64,000 nucleotides of DNA from NCBI GenBank assembly GCA_024336345.1, contig JANFOG010000004.1, positions 1,798,001 to 1,862,000 of the forward strand, given 5' to 3'. Source of the DNA: Mariannaea sp. PMI_226 (Eukaryota > Ascomycota > Sordariomycetes > Hypocreales > Nectriaceae). Under the pieces are notes generated by a model that did not search any database, was not told where the DNA came from, and was given only the letters and a program-made list of their open reading frames with translations. Both the position numbers and the translations under genes were made by a program. Shown here in pieces: positions 1-9,073 of this stretch (within the stretch, counting starts at the first letter, position 1; each line of letters opens with the position of its first letter).

Positions 1-2208
1 TTGTGGCCCAGCTGCATTAATTTGCCTCCTCATTGAGGCCGGGGGCGTTGTTGGGATTGATTTGCTACTTGACGTGTCACATTTCCATTGAGATCTGATG
101 TTTCGTGAGCAACTGGAAACACGGGGCAGGCTTCACGTTGGTAAATGGTACCGCCATGGACGACCAACGATACAGCCTGCTGTAGTATTCGTTACGTGTA
201 AGGCTGTTCTGGCATTTTGGATAGGTAGGTAGTTGTGGATAATATATGAAACAAGCCCAATAAAATATATCGTGCAGGAGGATGGGTGTATATGTATGGA
301 TGTCTGATGGCTGGAGGCAAAAGGAATGCGGATTTAATGCGCTGATATTTCCAAGGGCCAAAAACAAGGCAAGTAATAATCATTACTGATGTATGTTTAT
401 TTCCATCAGTTGTTACGGCCACAACTTTGGGCCATGCACAGACCAGTGGTGTGTTGGTTTTGATGAGCTTGCTTGCAAACAACTCAAACAACTTCGATTT
501 CTTCATCCTTGATGGGAGTGGGTGCTCCTTAGCTGTTTAAAACCCTGAGTCATTAAAAGGTGCAAGATGACGGAAGTAGGCAACTTATTAAGCTATGTTG
601 CAACCCGAATGACTCCATCCAAAGTCTGTGCAGCAAGCAGATTCCGATAAGCACGCCATTTTATCTCTCCATTTCTCGTAACCGATTTTGAATGCTTCAC
701 ATGGGTTTTTTTTTTCCTTCTCTTTTTTTTTGGGGTAGCGGTTGACCGAGGATGTCAACACACCGTCCCTCCCCTCCCCCTCCCCTTGGTCAAATCAGTC
801 CTGCTGCCTCAATTGGAAATCCAGCAGGACACACAACATGATAGTCGCTCGCATCTCGCCGCCTCCCTTCTACGGCGGCGTCTAGAAAACGACCTTCAGG
901 AACGGGAACCACAAATGATCAGCCATCAGAAGACAGATACCGGACATAGCGGCCACACGCTGGCACGGGATTGGCTGGTATTTACATAACAGGGGTTCCA
1001 GGGTCTTCACAAATATGGCTTTAGGCCCGAAATGGTTTGATGTCGTATCTAAGTCGAACATACAATGCAAGACTTTGTCCAATCAAGCCGTTGACTCCAG
1101 CTCCTTCACAGGGACTTTTGACAACAACACACAACTCAAAGGGGGTCCTTTCCCTTCTATCGCTCACTCGCCTGCTCGCCTTGCTTAGGTTATGTCTTTA
1201 TCGCCGAGGTTGATGCTTTCCTTTAGAGCGTTCGGTCGAGAGATGGAGAGATGGGGTAGTATTACGCGATTTCTGCCTTGTAATGTGCAACCACGCAGGA
1301 CTGCAACATGGTTCATGGTCTTCAGGGATGGATCTGGTTTACCGGTTCCCGTCTCTCCACCGTCGTCCCTCAAAGGCAAGACGAGGTTACAAGCTGCCCC
1401 ATCTGCAAGCCAGATAGACAATTAATGTCTTATTCCGCTCCAGCATTCCGCTCCAGCTCCAGCATTGGAAGAGAAAATGCAACCTCGTTGATGCAACAGG
1501 GGACTTTTGATCATGTCAAAGGTCGGAGGGGCTTTGCCATTTCGAAAACCAAACTTTGGCATCTTACTTGCGACAAAGCACGAATCATTGTCCGTGCATG
1601 ATCTTCGATGGCTTCGTAGTAGTTTTATGAGTCGTCCTTAGGTAATCTTATGCAGAATAATCCGGGGGAATACGTAAAACGGCATTGGTGGCAGATACAT
1701 AGTACAGCCATCACAGGTAGAATACTCCGTCCAGTGATAAGGCTCAGCCTAGTTGGGCAACGGAGAAGATGGCCCGCTCCGTATCTCACACTGCCGCCTC
1801 CCGACAAGACCACCCCCTGGATTAGACTTGGCATAAAGCTTAACTTGCCAGGTCCAGATCTGATCGTCCGCGGTGACCCTGACTCGGCCGCGGCTGGGCT
1901 TCCTTTCTGGGTAGCCCTCCGAGCTGAGAGCGAGCAGCTGTGCTGGCCTAGGCTGCTTGCGTTCTATTATGCCTGCCTTGACACTGCCGTGATTCCCGGG
2001 ATATGGCAAGTCCGATTTGCAAAAGTTCGAAGAACGAAACATGTGCACTCAACATGAGCTCCAATGACAGTTGTCTTGTCTATCCTCTTGTGGCACCCCC
2101 AACTTATAACGATTACCGCAAGATGTCTTCAGTCAAATTCTCAACTATAGTTGAGAATTAGTAAAATAACAAGTTTCTTTTTGTCCTTTAACAGCTAGAG
2201 TCGAGCCA
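1..2208. other. gene-free stretch at left edge
   Basis: I see no convincing gene here. The open frames are short (longest about 135 codons at 1650-2057), lack family resemblance and are not joined by sensible splice sites. A pyrimidine/T-rich patch lies at 700-785. It may include the 3' or 5' flank of a gene outside the window. Confidence 0.5.
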
Positions 2209-2724
2209 TGATAGGCTGGAGTATGAGATTAGAGGGGAGTTAAGAATGCGAAGGCAGAGATAACCTCTCAACTAACAACGCATATCTGCTTCGGAGCTCT
2301 CCTATCCTCCGGCACTAATCGCCTCAGAAGCCTAGATGGGAAGGCAGGAAAGCTCCGCCATGATAGAGAGCCGAGGGGGTGGTAACCGCTGACCTAGGAC
2401 GATCACGTACTTTTGAACAGGAACTTCTAAATGAAACCTCTTCTTGGAAGGTAAACCGGATACCGGGTGCCGAACAATGACCACAATCGTGACATTAAGT
2501 GAAATGTCATCAAATGGCGGAATATCGTGTAAGTGTTTGAAGAGCGAGAGACTGAGATGAAGGGAGGCAAAGAGAGCGAGATAGGACTCACGTAGGAAGT
2601 ATAAAGCCCTCTTCATGGGATCTTCTAAGACAGAAAATATCATCACCATCATCCTCATCATCATCATCACTCCTCATTAGCCTCGAGCAACCAAAATCTC
2701 AAGTTCATCACAAACTCAAACATC
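2209..2724 (+). promoter_or_regulatory. promoter and leader of the aspartic protease gene
   Basis: A TATAAA box lies at 2600-2605, about 120 bases before the start codon, followed by a CATCAT-rich leader. Four HGATAR motifs are seen on the plus strand (2209-2214, 2258-2263, 2361-2366, 2579-2584). HGATAR is the binding site of AreA/NIT2-type GATA factors, which switch on extracellular proteases under nitrogen limitation. The motifs are observed; the regulatory role is inferred, and such short motifs also occur by chance. Confidence 0.45.
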
Positions 2725-3951
2725 ATGCATTGCTCCCTCAACTCCCTTCTCTGCGCCAGCTTGGCGCTCGCAGCCATCGTCACTGGCGCTCCTACCACCT
2801 CTTCCTCAGGCAAGACCTTCACCGTCAAGCAAGTCAAGAACACCAAGTTCGTCCGCAATGGTTCTCTTGCTTTGGCCAAGGCATACAACAAATACGGCGT
2901 TCCTCTCCCCAAGGAACTTGAGGAGACTATTTCCAGCATCAATAGCAAGAAGCGTCGTGATGATGGCAGCGCCACAACCTCGCCTGTTGAAGGTGATAGC
3001 GAGTGGTTGACCCCCGTCCAAATCGGAACCCCAGCTCAGACCCTGACGCTCGATTTTGATACGGGTTCGTCCGACCTCTGGGTCTTCAGCACTGAGACCT
3101 CACCAAATCAGGTCAATGGCCAGACTGAGTACAATCCTTCCAAGAGCAGCTCCTCCAAGAAGCTCTCTGGAGCGACGTGGTCCATCCAATACGGCGATGG
3201 CAGTTCTTCCTCAGGGGATGTCTACACCGATAAGGTGACAGTCGGTGGCCTAACCGTGTCTTCTCAAGCTGTCGAGGCCGCCAAGAAAGTGTCTTCACAA
3301 TTCACCTCTGAATCAGATCTCGATGGCTTGCTAGGACTGGGCTTCAGCTCCATTAACACCGTCAAGCCGAAGCAGCAGAAGACTTTCTTCGAAAACGCTC
3401 AGTCTTCACTCGACTCGCCTGTTTTCACTGCCGACCTGAGGCACAATGCCCCCGGCAAGTACAACTTTGGCTTCATTGACGACTCGGCCTACACCGGACA
3501 AATCGCCTACACAGACATCGACACCTCCCAGGGTTGGTGGGAGTTCACTTCTACCGGCTACGCCATTGGCAACAGCGCCACCACCAGAAAGTCCATCGAT
3601 GGTATTGCCGATACCGGTACTACCCTTCTTCTTCTGCCCAGCAGTGTCGTGAAGGCCTACTACGCCAAGGTCTCTGGCGCCAAGTTGGATAACACCCAGG
3701 GTGGCTACGTTTTCTCCTGCAAAGCATCCCTGCCTACCTTCTCCTTCCAAGTCGGCGGTGCAACTGTGACCATCCCCGCCGCCTACCTCAACTTCGCTCC
3801 CATCGAGGAGGGCTCGTCGACTTGCTTCGGCGGTCTGCAGTCCAGCGATGACATTGGAATCAACATTTTCGGTGATATCGCCCTCAAGGCTGCCTTTGTT
3901 GTCTTCGATGGTGGAAACAACCAGTTGGGCTGGGCTGCCAAGTCCCTTTAA
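2725..3951 (+). CDS. secreted pepsin-type aspartic protease (A1 family)
   Basis: A single-exon gene encodes 408 residues. Residues 1-21 are a hydrophobic signal peptide. A propeptide follows to a dibasic KKRR site at 75-78, leaving a mature enzyme of about 330 residues, the usual size for penicillopepsin/endothiapepsin-type enzymes. Both catalytic aspartates are present: D112 in DTGSS and D296 in DTGTT. The flap tyrosine Y156 (YGDGS) and the C-lobe cysteine pair C332/C367 are also visible. The mature sequence is rich in Ser/Thr/Gly and has no C-terminal Ser/Thr tail or GPI signal, so it should be freely secreted rather than a yapsin. It would cut proteins at acidic pH outside the cell. The start is the first in-frame ATG after the TATA box and gives a good signal peptide. 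The substrate range cannot be read from the sequence. Confidence 0.95.
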   Translation: MHCSLNSLLCASLALAAIVTGAPTTSSSGKTFTVKQVKNTKFVRNGSLALAKAYNKYGVPLPKELEETISSINSKKRRDDGSATTSPVEGDSEWLTPVQIGTPAQTLTLDFDTGSSDLWVFSTETSPNQVNGQTEYNPSKSSSSKKLSGATWSIQYGDGSSSSGDVYTDKVTVGGLTVSSQAVEAAKKVSSQFTSESDLDGLLGLGFSSINTVKPKQQKTFFENAQSSLDSPVFTADLRHNAPGKYNFGFIDDSAYTGQIAYTDIDTSQGWWEFTSTGYAIGNSATTRKSIDGIADTGTTLLLLPSSVVKAYYAKVSGAKLDNTQGGYVFSCKASLPTFSFQVGGATVTIPAAYLNFAPIEEGSSTCFGGLQSSDDIGINIFGDIALKAAFVVFDGGNNQLGWAAKSL

Positions 3952-4953
3952 GTAGCTGGAAAGATTAGTCCGCGGTGCCTGTCTTTACTGTGTATATATC
4001 TTCTTCATTCGCCTGCACATATTTGATCATGATGATGCGCTGTTTGATAGGTTGGTTTACGCTGTTATGTATATAGCACAATGTTGAGCAATTTATTGAA
4101 AAGGTACATAGCTACCCAGATGATCATTGTTCCCTCTAACTCCATAAGGGATTGTGCAACATCCTTGTTATGAAATAGAAATAAAGCCAGGTTCTACGAA
4201 TTCTCTCTTCATCCTTGTACTTTCGTTTTCTCGGTCAAGCTTAGATTGGTTAGGAACACTATGGTAGACTGAAACAGTCTGTGTATGTGATGTGACATCC
4301 TGTCTATTTGCTTTCACGATATATTCCACTTACACCGAGCGACATGTGATATCTAGGTGTGAGGTGAAGGGAAGAGGTACGTACCTTGGGTTGTTGCCTC
4401 TTGAGGAAGCAGAACAATAGTCGTCGCGTGATGTCCGAGAAGCGGCAGCCGGGAGTGGTTGCCGCCGAGAATCCGGCAGTCGGGGGCCATTGATGCACTG
4501 AAGCACACAAGAAAGCAGGAACAAGCAGCAGGTGGGGCTACATCGGTCCCTCGGTGTCGCTTCCTCGGCAGCGCCTCCTAATTCGATGTCGATGGCGTGA
4601 TTGCAGTCTAGGTCAAAAACAGCCAGGGTCCCATCAACAGATAATCCGGGGAACAATATGACGAGCTGTATAATCTCTCATCTCTCACCTCTTCTCTTAC
4701 AACTATCCTTCACGTTGTAATAGTGTGTGCAAAACTCTCTCTATTAAGCGGCCTGATATTGGATTCCTTGCTACAAATCGTTTTCCGTCGAAGACTTCCT
4801 TATCACTTAAAACATTTGATCCTTGTGTCCTACTCCTACCACACTTGCAAAACGTCAACACAGAAAAGCAACTCCCCTCTTCGCACTTGAATGTGCAAAC
4901 AAAAACGCTGATGCCAAAGTCATGTCTCATCAAGGCTTCCAGGCCCATGTCAA
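3952..4953. other. convergent intergenic region, protease to cysteine dioxygenase
   Basis: The region holds the 3' ends of two converging transcripts. The protease side has TATATA/TGTATATA runs (about 3990-4080) typical of fungal 3' UTRs. Minus-strand frames at 4304-4656 are open but show no recognisable protein. Confidence 0.5.
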
Positions 4954-5731
4954 TCACTCCTTGACCAGTCTGCCATATACCGAGTGGTAATGGCAACCTG
5001 GTACATGGCTCTTTCGCCCAGTCTTTTCGTCAAAGATATGGCATCCCTTCTTGGCAACATTGGGTGGAGTATATACTGCACATAGTGTTAGTTGCAACGA
5101 CAAGTGTTGGTAACTATCAAGGGAAGGGTCCCCACAATGCAGCGAGACAGCGAAGTCGTTGCCCTCATTGGTCACTCGATGGAGACCGAGCTCGTCAGCC
5201 ATATAGGCGACGGCGTTTTCCTTATATGTCTTCTTCGATATAACCTTCAACGGTTCCCTGTCCTCGTTCCTTGGGAACGCATATCGTGTCTCGGTCAAGT
5301 CGCCTCGCAGGATCTTCATAAGACAATGGGCATTACCGTGGTCGTGGATAGGGCTTCCCTTTCCAGGGGTCCATACAAGGACAAGCTGTTTGCATCAGGA
5401 CGTTGGTCCAGCTTGAAGGGGTGTCAGGGTGGCCAAGACTTACCAAGTTACTCTTGCCGTTGCCGTCGTCGACTAGGTTCCTTGTGTACCCGCGACTCGA
5501 ATCACCAAAGGCATACTTGGTCCAGTTATTGTCAGAACTGTCATAGTCTGCCATCAGTTTTGTCAGGAACTCGACGTCAACGTCGTCTGACGTCAACCCT
5601 GATGATGGGCCTAGGGCATCCTTCAAGTCTAGGACAAGCTGTTCGAATCGATCTTGATGGAGAGTTACGGATACCACCTTCGGGTGAACATCAAGGGTAA
5701 GTGTTGAAGAGGTAACGATGCTGACAGACAT
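4954..5731 (-). CDS. CDO1: cysteine dioxygenase
   Basis: Three exons on the minus strand (5731-5444, 5385-5136, 5075-4954) encode 219 residues. The enzyme adds O2 to free L-cysteine, giving cysteine sulfinic acid, which is then turned to sulfite and pyruvate. The cupin motif HDHGNAHC (residues 110-117) supplies two of the three iron-binding histidines and the cysteine that forms the Cys-Tyr cofactor in mammalian enzymes. The third histidine is H179 in SLHLYTPP. Both exon joins restore conserved sequence: intron 1 rebuilds LLVLVWTPGKGSP and intron 2 rebuilds SLHLYTPP. Intron 2 (60 nt) has a weak GTGGGG donor but a good CTAAC branch site. The length matches fungal CDOs. The divergent neighbour is an SSU1 sulfite pump, the expected partner for clearing the sulfite product. 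Confidence 0.94.
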
Positions 5732-5800
5732 GTTTTGTTGTTGTTATTGTTGTAGTTATTGTTGTTGTGTTGTTATGTTGCTGTTAGGTTGTTGTTTGGA
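5732..5800 (-). promoter_or_regulatory. CAA-rich 5' leader of cysteine dioxygenase
   Basis: Read on the minus strand, the 70 bases before the start codon are repeated CAA/CAACAA units with few interruptions. Such (CAA)n leaders are unstructured and generally favour translation. The repeat is observed; its effect is inferred. Confidence 0.55.
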
Positions 5801-6868
5801 AAGACGACTTGAAGATGGAAAGGGGGCTTGACGATTGTCCTTTATGGTTCCTCTTGGTTGATAAAGGATCTGGGTGACGAAAGGACAACACACCGACTCT
5901 GGGTACCTCATCAAGTGGGAAACAAGGAGCGGGGATAGTTGACGTCGCCCTGCGCAGCCATGGTCTCTTTCCTCTCTGTGGTCGGTCAGGACCGGGACAA
6001 GACAAAGGGGCGGGCAGTAACACCGACGTCAGGTGGTGGGTCTTTGGTTGAATACAGAGAACATTGGGGATGATGTATTGGACGGGTCACAGGTCTGGTG
6101 AGCCTGTTCGGAACCTCTGGTTGGACACAGTGACGCTAAGGTTGTTGGGAGAGACGTGTATCAATGGTATCTTTTCAGGGCGGGTGCTTATCGTAGGGCT
6201 TTGACGATTTGCGTAGAAGGCCATGCAATAGCAAACCTAGGGGGCCTAGGGGGCCTAGGGGGAGGATTCACTGCCATTGAGGGTGCTGTGTTAGTATGGA
6301 ACAGACAATACGTTTCTTTCGGCGATTGCATTTCCCTAGGGTACCATGTGCTGCGACTCAATCGCCGATAGATCAATTTTTTTGGACTGTGCGGGATCCA
6401 TCTTCATGTACCAAAGGTAACTACCACCCACCTATTCTATTGCGTTAGGACTGGCACAGTCACCAAACAGACTCAGTACCTTACGTAATTTTACAGCACC
6501 TGACGTTCCTACAGTTTGTAGGTAGTTACCGCATGGCAGCACCTAACCCGACGGGCCGGGGCGGTGTCGACCAGAATGTACTCAGCCCTAGAACCGGGTC
6601 CCGGATCTCGGACAAGGAACCTTCCTTTTGCGTAATCTGTACGTGCCATAGCGCTCCCCGTCGTCCGTATCTGGGGGATCCTCATACGTGATGCTGTCGA
6701 CTTTTTCCTCAATATCGGATGCTGGTTGCCGATTACTCATGGCAATGTATCCATCGTCGAGTATTCTGGAACGCCAAGTCGCCACAGTAGGTTGCGTCAG
6801 AGGGGAATCTAATTTTTTTTTATTGCTGCCCTCTGTTCTTCTCTCTTTATTATGTAGTTGAACCTTCG
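5801..6868. promoter_or_regulatory. shared divergent promoter region of CDO1 and SSU1
   Basis: The two genes point away from each other, with about 1.26 kb between start codons. The region carries the triple CCTAGGGGG repeat at 6236-6262. Short open frames at 6188-6376 and 6509-6785 (minus) and 6156-6371 (plus) have no recognisable product. Co-regulation of the pair through this region is an inference from the arrangement. Confidence 0.5.
6236..6262. repeat. three tandem copies of CCTAGGGGG
   Basis: Three perfect 9-bp copies lie end to end (6236-6244, 6245-6253, 6254-6262). Each contains AGGGG, the core of the fungal stress response element bound by Msn2/4-type zinc fingers, and CCTAGG is a palindrome. 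The location is midway between cysteine dioxygenase and the sulfite pump. Confidence 0.8.
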
Positions 6869-6890
6869 GTGATCCGGTTTTTAGTTCCTG

Positions 6891-6919
6891 TCTCTCTCTC
6901 TCTCTCCCTCTCTCTCTCG
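6891..6919 (+). repeat. CT microsatellite in the SSU1 leader
   Basis: A near-perfect (CT)n tract lies about 75 bases before the SSU1 start codon. CT-rich tracts just upstream of the start are common in strongly expressed fungal genes and often mark the transcription start region. Confidence 0.7.
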
Positions 6920-6993
6920 TATCACCTGATCCACCAAACTTTTATCTACTTACAGCACTTTTCACTTTGCGGCCACCATCCAGGTTCCTCACG

Positions 6994-8425
6994 ATGTCTG
7001 ACCAGGCGTCCACCAGCGACCGGCCAGAACAGGGCGGCTCTGTTCAACCCTGCGAATCATCGCCGCCGCCCAAGGAGAACGTCGGCTGGCGTCGGGTCGT
7101 GCGGAACTTCACCCCGTCGTAAGTACCATTTCATGTAGCCAATCATTTGACACGGTGTAATCGGCAATGTCTGACTTCATTCCCCGTGTATCAGATGGTT
7201 CGCCGTCAATATGGGGACGGGAATCGTCTCCATCTTAATTCACAACTTGCCGTACAACGCCGTATGGCTGCAGTACATCTCGTACGTCTTCTTCGGGCTG
7301 AACGTGCTCCTATTCGTCATATTCTTTGGGATTTCAGTAGCCCGCTATGTTCTCTATCCCGAGATCTGGGGTGCCATGATTGCCCACCCAGGACAGTCTC
7401 TATTCCTGGGATGCTTTCCGATGGGATTTGCTAGTAGGTACCTCCCTTGGTGAGTTTATAAGGATTACCAAAGGGCTGACGTGAGAGTAGCAATCATAAA
7501 CATGATGGTTTTGTGCTGCAAACACTGGGGCCGTGACTTTATGTATCTTGCTTGGGCATTCTGGTGGGTCGATGTGCTTTTATCAATGGCAACTTGCATC
7601 ACGATGCCCTTTATCGTTATGCATCGACACCGGCCCGGGCTGGATAACATTACTGCCGCCCTCCTTCTCCCGATTGTCCCCACTATCGTCGCAGCAGCTT
7701 CAGGAGGTATCATCGCTGATGTGCTCCCTGACCGAAATCATGCAATGACTACAGTCATCACTTCTTACGTTCTCTGGGGCATTGGCGAATCCTTCTCGGC
7801 CTGCGTGCTAGCGCTGTACTTTCACCGCTTGACTATCCATTCCCTCCCTCCAAAAGAAGTCATCGTTTCTGTCTTTCTGCCCATTGGACCTCTGGGTCAG
7901 GGGGGTTTCGGTATTCAGCAACTTGGCAAAGTGGTTATGAAGCTTCTTCCAGGCACAAAAGCTTTTGATTCCCTTGCTTTGCGAGCTGGGGACGTTTTGT
8001 ATGTGCTGGGGGTCTTCATTGGCATCATCATGTGGGGGTTTGCCCTGGTCTGGCTCTCCTTTGCTCTTATTAGTATTGCTACAATGCAAAATTTCCCGTT
8101 CAACATGGGTTGGTGGGGGTTCACCTTTCCATTGGGCGTGCTGGCAACCTGCACAAACAGCTTGGCTCAGAATTTGGACAGCGAATTTTTCAAGGTGTCA
8201 ACAATGGTCAGTCAAATATTTCAGATTATTGCCATTGACCGTCGGGAGCTAACCGTGTATTCTTTTTTTGTTTACCAGATTCTGTCTCTCTCAGTTATAC
8301 TCTTATGGATCGTGGTTGCGGCTAGAACAGCCAAGTTGGTCATGACGGGCGAAATGTTCCATGCACCATGCTTGAAGGACTTGAGAGAAAAGTCCGAAAC
8401 TGCTGGATGTGACAGGAGAGTCTAG
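6994..8425 (+). CDS. SSU1: sulfite efflux pump, SSU1/TDT family
   Basis: Four exons (6994-7118, 7195-7433, 7491-8206, 8279-8425) encode 408 residues. The product is a TDT-family (tellurite-resistance/dicarboxylate transporter) plasma membrane protein with about ten hydrophobic segments, starting at WFAVNMGTGIVSI and including the conserved FLPIGPLGQGGFG loop. SSU1 exports sulfite; in dermatophytes it secretes sulfite to reduce keratin disulfides, and in yeast it gives sulfite resistance. Exon joins rebuild TPSWFAVN and MGFATIINMM. The last intron (8207-8278, 72 nt) is a multiple of three and has no stop codon, so it can be read through in frame. I excise it because the joined sequence STMILSLSVILLW is continuous and the intron has a GTCAGT donor, a GCTAAC branch site and TTTACCAG. 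A malate-type TDT carrier is possible but less likely next to cysteine dioxygenase. Confidence 0.9.
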
Positions 8426-9073
8426 CAGGCTTCTCAGTCCATCACACAGCTGGAAATACGATTTTTCGCACATTCTTTCAGCCATATATGTAAACTACTT
8501 ATCTCCTCGAACGCAAATGGTGCGCTTTTCAACAACGGCGATTTTATTCGGTAAAAATAACTACAGCATCAACATGGTATTTATTGAGCACAACTAGCAT
8601 ATAGATGAGGGGCAAAACTGTACTCAGTCCCCTCAGTTTCAACTTTATCAGACAAAATATGAACTAATAGAGAAAGAAACGTAATTTATATCTTCTTGGG
8701 TATTAACGTGTTAATTTACACCGCACTCCTGGACGGAACATACAAAAAAAATACTTCTAGGTGGATCATGAAGAACTACCTAATGGAGACCCTACCTAGG
8801 CTAGGTAAGGTACAACGAATGAATTGTTCAGAGGTCGAATAGATGCAAATGAGAGCGTGTGATTCGATGGTCAAATCGCGGCTTTGCGATTGGCGATAAC
8901 GCCATGACGAACCGCAGGGTTTCCCCCACTAAAATTATCCTCACACGGCGGGGCAAAATGGCTTTTCCCCAAGCGCCCAAGGAAAACGTTCCCCTCCAAC
9001 GTCTATTCACAGATTCAACCTCTCGTCCTCGTGCTGCCGTACAAACAACAGCAGCAGTGATCGCATATCCGAG
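8426..9073. other. intergenic, SSU1 to TYW1
   Basis: This region holds the AT-rich SSU1 3' flank and the TYW1 promoter. A CTACCTAGGCTAGGTAAGG imperfect palindrome lies at about 8793-8811. No gene is seen. Confidence 0.5.

Noticed and set aside
1192..2057. Overlapping open frames on both strands near the left edge (up to 135 codons)
   Set aside because: Frames occur in all phases, carry no known motif and have no promoter or splice support; they look like chance ORFs.
4304..4656. Minus-strand open frame of 108 codons between the protease and cysteine dioxygenase
   Set aside because: The sequence is Pro/Arg/Ser-rich with no family likeness and sits in the convergent 3' flank.
6509..6785. Possible small minus-strand gene in the CDO1/SSU1 intergenic region
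   Set aside because: Two overlapping frames of about 65 codons end abruptly, with no signal peptide, no homology I know and no splice continuation.
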